Shown here: piece by piece, positions 36,573 through 49,700 of the stretch
Numbering within the stretch: position 1 is the stretch's first letter
How the letters are laid out: every line of letters starts with the position of its first letter
Source of the DNA: Sesbania bispinosa
Taxonomy: Eukaryota > Streptophyta > Magnoliopsida > Fabales > Fabaceae
DNA: 64,000 bases
Direction: 5' to 3'
Assembly (NCBI GenBank): GCA_026901365.1
Contig: QLOH01000285.1
Coordinates: forward strand, 868,001-932,000
Position numbers and translations under genes: made by a program
Notes under the pieces: model-generated
Seen by the model: the letters and a program-made list of their open reading frames with translations, nothing else
The model's database searches: none
What the model was told of the DNA's origin: nothing

Positions 36573-37290
36573 TATTTTCCTCTCTCTCTTTTTTCTTTAG
36601 GTAAATCCTCGCATCGCCTCTTGCTGATTTTTTATTTGTTTGCATTCTTCCCGTGTATGTATCGATTAGCTACTCTTTCTATTCGGCGATTGAAGTTGTT
36701 TTTCTGGAATGGATACGAGACTCGAGTGGAGAATGTTTCTGCTTTTCGTGGGGTTGGGGTAGGGGTAGGGGTTTATTGTCTTCTTTATGCGTTTTCCGTT
36801 TTTTGAGTACTGGATTGCACATTTGGGAGTTTGGTTTCTCGTTTTCTGGGTGTAGTGAAGGGTTTTGTTTTTGTGGCTAAATTGGTTTCTTCATTGGTAA
36901 GTTACTGAGCTGTTTCCCGAATTTGAAGGTCAAACCGCGTTGATATTCGCCTTTCACAGGGTTTAAGCAGTTTTTTTTTTAAATTATTTAAAAAGGAGGC
37001 AGAGAGTTTTAGCTTTTGTAGCCTGCTGAGCAGTGAGGTTTAGCTCTTTTGTATCGGTGGGTTATAGCTTGTACTCATAGGTGTAACTTTGGAGGTGTAG
37101 AGTTGCCATGTTCAACCCTGGATGTACAAGTTATTTGTGTTTGATTTTGCATATTTTAGATGACTTAACCTGCTGGTTAATGAAAATCCTTGTTTCTATC
37201 CAATGCTATTTTATCATTTCAATATTTTTTGGATTGTTATGTTTGCTTATACTTAATATTATGGCTGTCTGCAGTGGTGGCAGTTCTGGT

Positions 37291-40200
37291 ATGGAAATGT
37301 ATGATGTTTCTGAAACTAGAAACACAGATGCTTATGTGGTAATTCTACAGAATTTTTGTATTCTCTTTCTTTTTTACTTTTTGATATATTAGGTCTCCCT
37401 TAATGACTTGACATTATTGTACTCTAGTTCTAGTCTCTTTGTCTCATCTCTGAATTAGTGTGTGTGTGACAATAAATTGTATCACTGTTACTTTGACTTT
37501 CAGATTGAAGGTAATGATTTAAATTCACACCTGACAAGCCCAAGTTTTGAACAATTTGAAGTCATGTTTAACGAAGGAGCCCCTGAGTTTGTTGTTGATC
37601 AGAACTTGTATTACCCTGCTGCCACCAATTATGGGTATTACTGTACAGGTAAATTAAAACCCATTATATGCCATGGCTTTTCAGTTGATGCTGTATTATA
37701 TATATTGTTATATTGACTGCTTGTTATTTATTGTGGTTAGGATTTGAATCACCCGGAGAATGGGAGGACCACCATAGGATTTTTGGTGTAGATGGTCCCA
37801 ATATTCAGTACACGGTGAGTCTAGTCCCCCCCTGCCCATGTGTATGTTTCATATGGTGTGTCAACAGCTGATTTTAATGCTCGTTTCTTTTCCAGGGTGC
37901 ACAAGATGAAAGTTTTCCATATGTATATTATACACCTAACTATGGATTTGCACAGTCTCCATACAATCCATTTAATCCTTATATTCCTGGAGCTATGATA
38001 GGAGTTGATGGTCCATTTGGTGGAGCACAACAGTATTACTCCCTCCCAAATTATCAAAACCCTGTTTCTTCACCTGCTTATATTCCTCTTGTTGTTCAAC
38101 CAGACAATTTCCCTGATAGTTCCATTGACTCATTGTTTGATAACAGTGCTTCTGTCAGTAGACCTGATGGAAGAGGTTCAAAACATAAGTTCAATTCAGC
38201 TTCTGGTGCTTTTACTAGGAATTCTTCTAAACCATTATCAAATCAAACAAGTTCCTTGGCCAGGGTATCAGAAGGGCGGAGAGCAAATGCTGTGGGAAAG
38301 AAAGATTTGACTAATGGAAGTGTTTCTGGCTGTGGTTTTCTTAATTTGGCTTCGTCACCTGTCCAGCTGGTAGGAATCTTACCCTTTTTAAGTTATATTT
38401 GAATGAGTATGTGATGTCCACTTCTACTGGTTACATATTTAACTGATAGTCGCTGTATGTATCTATAATTAAACTTAGTTGACAATGTTTTAGCAAGTTA
38501 AATATTTTCTCCTTTTACTTGGTACTATTTCTTTGAGAAGGGTACACAATGCAGGGAATGTTGTGAGGTCTTCTTATTCTTTAAAATAAACCTATTGAAG
38601 ATATTGTATTCTAGTTTTTCAATACTTGGAAGTGGATTTTCTCTGGAAAAAAAGTTTATGGTTTTCTTGAATATGCTTGATTGTTATATTTGCTTTTCTG
38701 TTTTGTAGGCCAGAAGTGCAGATGCCTCAATCCAGCCTGTGGATACTAATTTCAATGGAAATGTTTTGTCCCATTGTAATCAATTAAAAGTTGCTCCGCA
38801 TTTGAGTAATGGGTTTTCTGACTACGGATCTAATTCTAATGTACAGTCTGCAGTTACTAAACTTCGACCAAAGGTTGGCAAAGTACTGAGCAATGTAAAT
38901 GGAAGTCCTGATGTATTGTGTGAGCAAAATCGCGGCCCTAGAATTAATAGGCTAAAAAATCAGCTGTCTGTCAAAGCCTATACAAACAAAGCAGGAGATG
39001 GTAACACACAAGAGGACATCACTATTTATACTGAACAATATAACAGGGAGGATTTCCCTATTGACTTTGAAAATGCAAAGTTTTTTGTTATAAAATCATA
39101 CAGTGAGGATGATGTGCACAAAAGCATTAAATATAATGTATGGTCATCAACACCTCATGGAAACAAGAAGCTGCAGAGTGCTTATGAAGATGCTAGGAGA
39201 ATAGCTAGAGGAAAATCTGGAGGCTGTCCCATCTTTCTTTTCTTTTCCGTGAGTTTCCATTATCAGTATTTCTTTCTGATCTGTATATCTAAAACTTGTT
39301 AAGTGTAAATTTATTGCCTCCTACTCGTGATAGTGACCTTTTTTTTTCCAATATAGGTGAATGCCAGTGGTCAGTTTTGTGGGGTAGCTGAGATGGTTGG
39401 TCCTGTTGACTTCAATAAGGATATGGACTTTTGGCAGCAAGATAAATGGAATGGGAGCTTCCCTGTGAAGTGGCACATCATAAAAGATGTGCCAAATGGA
39501 AATTTTAGGCACATTATACTAGAGAACAATGAGAACAAGCCTGTAACTAATAGCAGAGACACACAAGAGGTATGTGTTTTTTTTCTTTTTCAGAAGTTCC
39601 TTTATCAATGTGGAATTGATGATTGTTGCAATTAGCATTTAACATTGTTGTCTGTTGAAGTTTTACCCAATTACGTACATTGGACCTCTTTGCTCTTTGT
39701 AAAAAGATTGTTTGGATTTGTGAATATGGACGTTATTAAGGGCTATTAAGTAGAACCACACTCCCAAATACACACATACAAATTTGTGTAGAAGCTTTTG
39801 GATTTTATACTTTTTTGATTATCTTGATTAAAGTAAGATGATTATTTTTTATTTTGTATAATTTTAATTTTGGGATAAGGCATTAAAGAATGTGTTTTTC
39901 AGTGTGGTGTGTTTTTTTCTCCCTGACTATTAAATATTAATATAATTTTGACTATCAAATACCCATCTCTCTTGCGCAGATTATGTACAGGAAAGGTTTG
40001 GAAATGCTGAAAATATTCAAAAATCATAGTTTTAAGACATCTTTACTGGATGACTTTTTGTATTATGAAAATCGTCAGAAGATCATGCAGGAAGAGAAAG
40101 CTAGGTTTCATATTAAGAGTTTTGAAAGTCCATTGTTGGTACCAGGATTGGAACCGCCTCAAAAGTTGAATTTTGTCACTGACATCCCTCCTGTCAGTGC

Positions 40201-40585
40201 TGTGAAAAAGTCGAAGATGGATGATGAGTTTGATCGCTTAAAACAGACTTCAATTGCGAGTACTGAGCATATTGTTAATAGTTCTGATGTCACCACCACT
40301 ACATCTGTGGATGGAAAGGCTGAGAAAGGTACAGTTGACAGAGAAGATATTTCTTCAGTCTTACGTATTGGTTCAGTTACTATTACGCCAAAACAGGTAG
40401 AGGCTAAACCGTCTGGCATTAGTGTTTCTATTGAGGAACCTATTGATATTCTCACAGTAGGATCAATGCAAGTCAGAGTTAATGGATCTTCTGGTTTTCT
40501 GAAGGTTGGGAGTATACCACTTGATACTAGAGCATTCCAGCTGGACAATAGTGGTAATTGTGTTAAAAATGGATCCCATCCTTAA
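37291..40585 (+). CDS. ECT6: ECT6-like YTH-domain m6A reader, copy 2, intact
   Basis: Seven coding exons in phase: 37291-37338, 37504-37648, 37741-37814, 37896-38369, 38709-39248, 39357-39569, 39980-40585; 699 residues. The leader intron is 36601-37274, and the start ATG lies 17 bp into the second exon. Residues 1-370 are Tyr/Pro/Ser/Asn-rich and probably disordered, as in plant ECT and animal YTHDF proteins. The YTH domain runs from about 371 to 540. The aromatic cage that holds N6-methyladenosine is complete: W392 (NVWSSTPHG), W453 and W458 (FWQQDKW), with the five-residue spacing of YTHDF proteins. The C-terminal 160 residues are acidic and carry a repeated (V)LxVGSM/I motif (VLRIGSVTIT, ILTVGSMQV, FLKVGSIPL). 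Likely a cytoplasmic reader of methylated mRNA. The ECT6 name rests on recalled synteny with At3g17330. Confidence 0.93.
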
Positions 40586-43500
40586 AATTTGCTTATGGAT
40601 ATTCGAGCACTATTTGGATCTTCGAATGTCGATTAATGTCTACCTGATCTGATCACAATTGGGAAGTTCGGTGTCTTTTCAGTCTTTGTTTACTGCTTTC
40701 ATTTGATTGATACAAGGCCATATGGTTGGATGGACCTTTCAAGCCGTCTTGATACCATTAGTTTATAAGGAAATATTGTAACCTCTCCTATTTCGTCTGT
40801 TAGCGATCAATATACAAGGGAGTTTTTCTTCACTGCAGATTTCATCCATTCTGTTGTTGTGGAACTTGGATAAAGTTCCTGCTACCTTCGTATATGTATT
40901 TATGTTATGTTTCTGAGTTTTCGAGTTTTCCATTCTGTTCTATTTCTTGGAATCTGTTTTTTATTTGATTTACAATGAAGACATGGTAACGACTGAATCA
41001 ATGAAAGATTCGCATTAAGAATATAAGATCATGTCTTCCTTTGGTTTATTTCATTTTGTCCATAATGGAATCAATCTAATGTTTTCCCTTTCAGTATATA
41101 GGATAAACTGTTGGAGTATGTGGCTAATTACTGACTGGAAAACCGAAAAAGTATTTGGATTGGTTTATGATATTTTATGATTTAAGGATTTTAGTTGTAA
41201 ATTCTTGTGGTTGTAGTCTTGTAGCTGTGTTTTTTTCACTTCTACTTCCTATACAACTAATTTCCTGAGAATCATATACTTGGCAGTCTGTTTGAATAAA
41301 AAATCGAGAACAAAACTTTCTTTATATATATTAATCAAACGATATGGCTGTTTTTGTCAAATGTGTTGTTAATATATAAACATTAACTCGAATTTTATAA
41401 AAATTGAATTAAGTGATAAAATAAATCTAGTAAGTTTTAAACTCGAGGGGAAAAAAATCAGTTTTAATCATTATAGCACATGCATTATATTAAGTGGTAT
41501 ATGTTTTGTTTTTTTAAGCAAGTCTTTGGTTTAAGTTTTTTTTTTATCAAAGATAATAATTCATTAAGCCTCAAACGCAGTCATACGACATTTACAACCG
41601 TAAATCAACATAGTGATATTACAATGTTAAACGACATCTACAACCGCAAATTAACCGAGTGATATTACAGTGCTAAACAAATAAACATTACAATACAAAA
41701 GATGCTCACTCAAATAAGTTCAACAAAATTCTAAAACAACTAAAAACACCAAACTGCTCATCCATGCCAATGGAGTTGTTTGCTAGGCGATTTTTTTTTT
41801 TCGCTTCTTTCTTTTACTTTTTTATTCTTCTATTTAGCTCAAATGACTGCCATAGTTAACAGAGAAACCTATTGGTGTCTCACGAGCAAACAAAAGGGGA
41901 GGGGGAAAACAAAACTAAAAAAGGGGGTGGTTGAAAAAAAATCCAAAAGAAGAGAGGTGGTAGAAAAGGAGGCATAAACAAAGGAGGAAGAAGAGATGAA
42001 AAATGGATGTTTGAAGACTGAAGAAGTAGAAGATTTGGACGGAAGGAGAGGGGTTGGTTAAGATGGAAGGAGGAAGAAAAAAATAACTTTTACGTAGAAG
42101 AGAGAAAACCCATCTAAAATGGGATAAGAGAGCCCCTATGGGGGAGGGGGAGGTTTATTATGAATGAACGAAGAGTTTAATTTAAATAAAATTTACTATT
42201 CTTAATTAAAATTATTTAGTGTGTGTTTGCTTTAACCAAAAATCACCTTTCAAACGTGGATCTGGATAAATGCTACTGAGAGTAGCTTCTACCTTAAAAC
42301 GTGGATCCCGTGTAAACCAAACGAACACTTAGTATTTTTATCATAATTTTTAATATTTTTTTTCGGCCCCCAAAGATAAATTTTTGATTACGCCCCTGCA
42401 GGAAATTATTGATGGAAAAAACACTTCCGAAAATTAATTTCTGGAAACTAAATGATAAAAATATCTTCCATAAATTAATTTCCCTAAAGATATATTTTTT
42501 TTTAATTTTTAACTTGTAGCGACAGAAAAAATCCATTCCTAAATTCCATTTCTAAATTAAAGATACATTTTTTTGTATGTAAGAATTGTGTCTCTTGTTT
42601 AGAGACGAATTTTAACAATGCATTTTTTGTCACTAAAATATGAAATTTTTTATAAAAAATATATATTTCCGGATAGTTACTTTGACCCAAAAATTTTCTT
42701 TGACCACAAATATTGTATTTGTAAAAGTTACAAACATGACGGGTGCGAATAGTAAAAAGAGAGGGTTAAAAGTATCTCCAGACCCACGAATGTACTTTGA
42801 CCAATTGACTTGCATATGCAGTATGGCATATTTATACACACACTACTTTTATTGGCACCTTTAAATGTGAATTACTACTCCTGTAGTCCTGTTCCGTTTC
42901 TGATTGTGTTCGTGGACGAACCTTGTTTCAGTTCTCTTGACTTGGGTGTGGAGCGAGTGTGCCCGTCCTCGCTTGCGCTCCTATCAGGTATTCCCCAATC
43001 GCCGATTGCATTTCCATTTCTCACACTCACTACTTCTTCCGTTCATTGATTTCTTTAAAATTTGGGTTCATGCATGAATCTGAACCGGTTAGGTTCAGCA
43101 ACCTCGCTTGCCCTTGGCTTTGAGGGTTCACATTCCACCTCCCATCACTTTCTGAATTCAATTCTGTTATAAGAAACTTCTGTATTTCCTGAACCATTTT
43201 TTCTCTATGTTTTCTGTTTTCTTCGTTTTATTTGACTGAGAAAAGAGAGAAAAAAAGAAAAAAAAAAAGAGAAAAATAATTATTGAGAATAAGAATGGAG
43301 CTAACAGTGTTGCTTCAAGTTTACTAGGAGTCTAGGATTTGCTTGTTGAATCTCGAATTTACTACGAAACCGTATAATCGTTGGAGACAGTAATAAAACT
43401 TATTTGACAAGTAACCAGTACAATGGAGCTTGTGTAATCCATACAGTACTAGCATGCCTTTACCGATTATAAATTTCAGTGTAACAGAAACAAGGGAAAT

Positions 43501-43741
43501 TTATACAATTACTATGCTGGGGCTGCGCTGTTAGCATTTGTTCAAGATGGACATTTATAAGTGATACTTAAATTTCATTCATCGTTTGATTATATATCCA
43601 CATGCAAAGTAAAGTTAATGGCACTGGCCTTCAAGATTTCCTGTTAACTTTTTACTTTCATGTAGTTTAGGCAAGCCAGTCCACTAGAAAGACTTAATGT
43701 GTTGATGCATTAACAAACTGTTGCTTGAATATACAGGTGAA
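40586..43741. other. Spacer between YTH copy 2 and DRM3
   Basis: 40586-41270 is the 3' flank of YTH copy 2. 41540-41690 contains two degenerate tandem copies of a roughly 47-bp motif (ACGACATTTACAACCG and ACGACATCTACAACCG). 42219-42330 is a small inverted-repeat element. 42360-42480 holds transposon scraps (TTACGCCCCTGCAGG; CTTCCGAAAATTAATTTC). The likely DRM3 leader exon lies around 42860-42987, ending CTATCAG before a GTATTC donor, which would give a leader intron to about 43735. Confidence 0.5.
42219..42330. mobile_element. Very short MITE-like element
   Basis: AGTGTGTGTTTGCTTTAACC on the left pairs with GTAAACCAAACGAACACTTA on the right, with internal AAACGTGGATC repeated twice. The target duplication is not certain. 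Confidence 0.45.
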
Positions 43742-46700
43742 ATGGCACGGGATTCAAATGGAAGAGAAGGCAAAATTGCTATGGTTCCGAAAACCGAGGA
43801 CTTGGATTATGAGTTGCCACCTTATACTACATTTTCAAGGGATGTTGGGGTATGCTGCTGATATCTCAACACAAACACACACATGCTGAAATTGAATAGG
43901 GGTGTTCATAAATGGATTCAGTGAAATGCAAACTGCAAAAATCAAACTGAAGAAAAAAAAACAATTTTTTTTTATTGGATTGGATCAATTTCCAAATTTA
44001 ATTTTGGAGGTTGATACAACCCAATCCAACCCGAACATATACATATATAACTATGAAATTATCTTATCGCCTATACATATATGTGTTTATGGAATTAGTG
44101 TACCAGCCTGTTTTCTCCATAATGTATTTATAAGGGGCTGTTTATTTTGAGAAAACACTTTTTGTCTTCATTTCCTGTTTTTAAGTTTTAATTATCAAAA
44201 TATTTTCAGTTTTTATTATAGAAACATCATTATGTTTTCTGTTTTGTAAAGGAAATAGTAAAATAAAATGAAAAAGAACAAGTTGACACTGTTTGTAATT
44301 AAAACTAAAAAACAGGAAATGTTTTTTCAAAGTTAACGGGCTCTAAGTTTGTTAATTCTAAATTAGTTTCAAATTTGTTCTTGTGTCTCATGTTGTCTTT
44401 TATAATATAATTTGTGTCCTTTATTAAAAATGCTTTAATAAAGAATGTGGCATTGTGCAGATTATTTTTGTAAGATATCCTTAACAAAATCACAAAGTAA
44501 AACACAACAAAAGCAAACAGGCTATTTGTATCTTAGAAATACTGGCTGTGGCATTGTGTAGATTCTTTCTCTGTAATTTGAATCTGAAGTGACCTGTGAA
44601 CCTCTTAATCTCAAGCTTGTAGCAATTGATTTATGAGATGAGATATTTAATACTTTTAATTATTTTCATTATATTTATTATGTATTTTAGGTTTATTTTT
44701 GTCTTCTAAAAAATAACTAAAAATCGATCCAATCCAAACCTCGTTAAATTGGTTTGGAACAAATTTGAATTTAGGAACAAATTGATTGGATGGTAAAATA
44801 ATAAAATCAATAGGACTGGGTCATATGACTTTTCTCTTTAAAACCAATCTAATCCAATCCAATCCATGAACATCCTAAATTTCTTAAGTCTTGGATGCTC
44901 TTAATTATATCTGTGATCCTGTACTCTTGTTATGCCTTTAGTCCTTTACCAATTTCTTGAGTTTTACCTTATAGCTTCATGATATTGAACTTTAAACATT
45001 TGAATAATTTAATGAACTTTGGGCAGACGAAACCTTCCTCAACTAATTTTTCCAAGAAAATATTCACCCCACTAACTTGAACTACAAGCATAAGATGAAT
45101 TTTGATATAACTTCAACAAACTGTCTCATCCTTTTGGCCTGTCATGCAGGTCCATTATTTCCTGGTGCTAAAATTTAGTTTATTATAAGATTGAATGACA
45201 GCCAAGTTTGAAATCTTGACCACACTAGTTCGAGAGGCACAATCCATGTCAAGGAGCTAGTTAAATCAAAAGCTTATGCTGTCAGATGTTGGCCTGTGTA
45301 GTTTTGATTCATATCTCCAACATTGCAAAATGTAAATTAGTTAGAGTTAACTAAAGCTAATGCTGTATCATTTTGCGCTATAGTTTCTAATCTCTGCCAC
45401 TGAAGACTGAACTTGTTATGTGTTCCTATTTTCTCACTGGAGATACTATTATTACATAATGTGATGTGGAAACTAGAAATGTGGTAAGTTGGTAACCAAT
45501 TGAATTGAAATCTTTAGGAAAGATTCATGCAATAAAAAATGTATGTGTGTGTGTGTTAGCCCCATGTGTGAGAGGGATGATCTCTTCTATGTATATGAGA
45601 CTATCAATGATCCAAAAGTGTTTCTTGATTGTGCTCATTCGGTTTAACCCTCATCATGCCAGTTTTATGAACTTCTCTATGCTTGTACATGCATTATCTT
45701 GATATCACTATGTACATAACATATATAAAAATAATTTTCTTTATTGAATCTTCATTTACTTATGTTTAACTTATTGCTTCACAATCACCAGGACAATGTT
45801 GCAAGTTCATCTGGAGGAAAACTACGAGCATTCTTTATTGGAATGGGGTTCTTGCCATGCCTTGTTGATAAAGTAATAGAGGAGAATGGTACATTATGTG
45901 TGAGCAAGATTGTCTTGCACTAAGTGCATGGCACAATTGATGATTTTTTAATATATTTCACTTTGCCAACTAAAGTACTACAATTCTGATTGGTTTTCTT
46001 TCAAATTTATAGGTGAAGAAAATTCTGACACTTTATTAGAGATTCTCTTGAGATGTTCTGTAAGTAGACCAAAATATGTTATGGTGTGACTTCCATCACT
46101 GGTATTCTTTTGGATTGGGGATTGGAAAGTTTTTATTTATTTAAATTTATAAATAGTGATAAAAGCTGAATGGTGTTCTTCATGTTCATTGAGATGAGAA
46201 ATGTTAATTCCTGCAGATGGATGTGTGTATACCTGAAGGATTCAAATTAGCATTTTATGAGCACAGTCATTAAATTTAATGTTGCTTATAGAAAATAGAA
46301 AAAAAAAACTAATTAATTATTTTTTTGGAAGATTCTTTTTTAGTGTATCAATCTATATTTCCTTACAAAAGACTCAAATATGTGACTTGGTAGTCATGTA
46401 TTCTTGTATCAAAACAACCTCCCCAGAACCCACAATTGTGGGAGTCATGTGCACTGAGATATCTCTTTCAAAAGTTTCAAATCATTATTCTTAAATTATT
46501 TCATTTTACTACAAGTCCAGTACAATAGTTTACTAGTTGTTAAATAACAAATATTTATTTGCTTTCTCATGTTTATTGTACTACTTCCCTTTGATTTGTT
46601 AATATTCTACAGTTGTGTTTGCTCCTTTAATTTGTTAATACTGCAGCAAATATGCTTTCCAGACTTTCAACAGAATATTCTGATTACTGACTATTGATCT

Positions 46701-49700
46701 TCAATGGATTAGGCTCATAAATCCAATTGTGACTCATCAGATTCTTTGGAAGGCTCTCTTATTACACGCAAGGGTAGGAGAAGTGCCCCAAAGTTCTGTC
46801 CTGATGGTTATTCAAAAGAGGTAACTTGGCTCCTTTAAACCCCCCCCCCCCCAAAAAAAAACCATGTTTTGGGGTGGAAATTCTAGGTTCCATTTAATAG
46901 GTTGTTCCTATCTATCCATATTTTTTTTTATTTGAAAAGTCAAGTGAACTTTCAAAATCTTTTCACTTTTTCAAGAATTAATTCCATGTAAATAGTTTAT
47001 GTAAAAGTTTTAACTTCCTTTCAACCTGCTTTGCAACTATATAGGCTCTTCAAAAATCAAATTCACAGTCTTCTGACTCTCTGGATAGCTTATTTGATGA
47101 TAAGGATCCTCCAGAAGTTTCCACAATCAATCAACCAAAAGAGGTACTTGCTTCTTATACCTCAGGGAACTGTAGGTCGTTTATTACAACATTCGGTCTG
47201 ATCATTGTCATGGTAGGAATGAGCTGAATAGTTGAACTTGAATTTGAATTATAATTATTTTTCTCTATTGCATGCTAAAATCCTTGGCTATAACCATTTA
47301 CTACCATCTGGTTCTTCTGATCTACTAATGTCACATATTTGTGCTTACTGTAATCTGCCACTGTATGTTGGTTTACTCCTTTTAATGTTCAGGTGTACTC
47401 TTATGTCAACCCAAATTCCAGATAGATATTTTCTTTCAAATTATTTCTGATTTTATTTTTCATCTCTGTCAACATTTAAATCAGACATGATTTATTAATA
47501 TGGTGTGGCACCAGTTTGTTGCATGTGTATGCCATGTCCATCATCTAAAGTTATGGCCACTAGTTTGTTAGATGTGCTGACAGGTGATGCATTTTCCTTT
47601 TCTGTCTAGGGTGACAATTGACTATGCATTATATATTCACTTTGTTCTTATTGTCATTGGCATTTAGTCTCATTATTGTGCTTGGTAGTAAAATTTGCTT
47701 TCTAGTTTCAGCAGGCTCCTTGATATAGCATACGTTTTATCTAATTCAGTTTGATATTTGTTTACATAATCACTCTCAGGAGCCCGATGAAATTAATGAA
47801 GTTATTGAGGATAAAAGAGGTTCCTTACTGATGATGAATTTCCCTGCAGAGGAAGTTGAATTTGCAATCCGTAAGCTTGGTATGTGAATGTACATATTAC
47901 ATGCACTGTTCCGATTTTGTATGGGGCTGTATTTATTTTCTTATCACTTTTTCTTGTCATAAACGTAATTGACCTGGAAACACGTTATACAGGTCTTTTT
48001 AAGTAGGCAAAGAAGTGGTGCAGGAATTTGATAAACACAAGTTTGGTTTAATTATCGATGTGCATGCTAGTGATACTTGAACAAAGTACATGAACAAAAA
48101 GCTGAAGTCAACATACATTGAATTGAGGTGTCTTTTGACATGTGGGAAATATTGTAAACAATTTGTGCTATGATAATTAACTTTTAGGTTAGTCTGACCA
48201 ATGATGGTCTCTTGATAAAAATTTAAGATAATGCTTCTAACTACAAATAATTTGGGCAAGTTTTTATGTCAGGTTGTAGACTTGTGTGTGTGTGTTTTCA
48301 CCATGCAGATGGAAGTTAATTTACATTTATGGATTACTTGCATCAATAAAGATTTCTTGATTCATTGTCTCATTTCAGGTGATGAAGCGTCAATTCCTGA
48401 GCTGGTGGACTTCATCTTTGCTGCTCAGATTGCTAAAAAATTGAAAAGGGAAACAGATGATGATATCACCTGCTACGATAGAGATAATGAGGTTTTGATA
48501 TTTGACCAAATTAATGAGATTTTTCAGGAGATAATTAATATGCTTCTGCAAGTCAGATTTTTTAAGTTGCCCTGAATTTTATTATCCATTAGGCAAAATA
48601 CTATGGACCATGTTACTATGTGTTATCTTCTAAGCAGGGAATACAGCTGTAGGCTCTACTTGCTTTGCTTAAGACTTAGATATTCTAATGTTGCATAGTT
48701 TACCTACAGTTGAAAATATATATTCTTTGATGAAATCTTTCTATTTTGGATGTTAGTTTCTTTTGCACGTGCCTTTTCCTTTTGGAGTAGATTATTTTGG
48801 ATTTCCAGAGAGTTTTGCATGGCGATATAATTTGGATTAGTTTTAGAGGGATTTGACAGGTGTAAGGTGTGCAAAGCTCTGTAGCAATGTAGTTTGGTAT
48901 ATTTTCTAAAATTAGATGCTTGGGAAATAAAAGAGATGTCTTTGACTTGGATTTATTATGGGGTAGGTTGTCTTATGTCTTCTCCTTTGTTCAACCTGAG
49001 ACTTTTCTCAAGGTTTTTCTTTGGCATATTATATATGCTATAAGGTTGGAGAGATTTATTATATAATTGTATTGATGAGGTATTTTCTTCTTTATTTTTA
49101 GATTTAATTAAGTTGAACTTTGTTTCTCTTTATTTGTTCAGGACAATAACTTATCCTCTTTCTTTGCATTCCTTTCCATTATTACTCATTCTCATATCAA
49201 GAAATTTTCCTTCTTATTATGTTAATTTATGTATTTTTAATATATCTTTATTGTAACTATATTATGCATCTAATTTTTATGACCTTTGGGATCACAGACT
49301 AACAATGAAAAACTCTATGGAATTATGGCAAAAACACTTCAGTTACTTGAAATGGGCTTCTCTGAGAATGAAGTATCCTCAGCAATTGATAAATTAGGTG
49401 AGTAATTATGAAAGCTGATCTATTGTGAACTGAGCAGCTGTGAGATTAGGTTTGCAGTTTTGCCTTTGAAAAGTAGTTATCATATGTGATGAGATGACAT
49501 CATTGGAATAGAACTCATATCGTTGCCTTGTAATTTGGAAAATGCTATGTATTCATTTCCTTTATAAATTAAAGACTTAGCAGTTTTCTTATTAGTCTAT
49601 GGCTATGCATCATTAGCTTTCAAATTGGCTGTTTTTCAGGTTCAGAGGTTCCAATTTCAGAGCTTGCAAACTTTATTTTTGCAGAACAAAATGGGATTGA

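Larger units (their letters stand above)
35950..41270 (+). repeat. Segmental duplication copy 2 (YTH gene unit)
   Basis: Partner of 25470-31275. It begins near TTTGACCCTTCAGATCTTG and ends near ACAACTAATTTCCTGAG. The last intron (39570-39979) is about 255 bp longer than in copy 1, with extra sequence lacking clear inverted ends. Confidence 0.88.
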
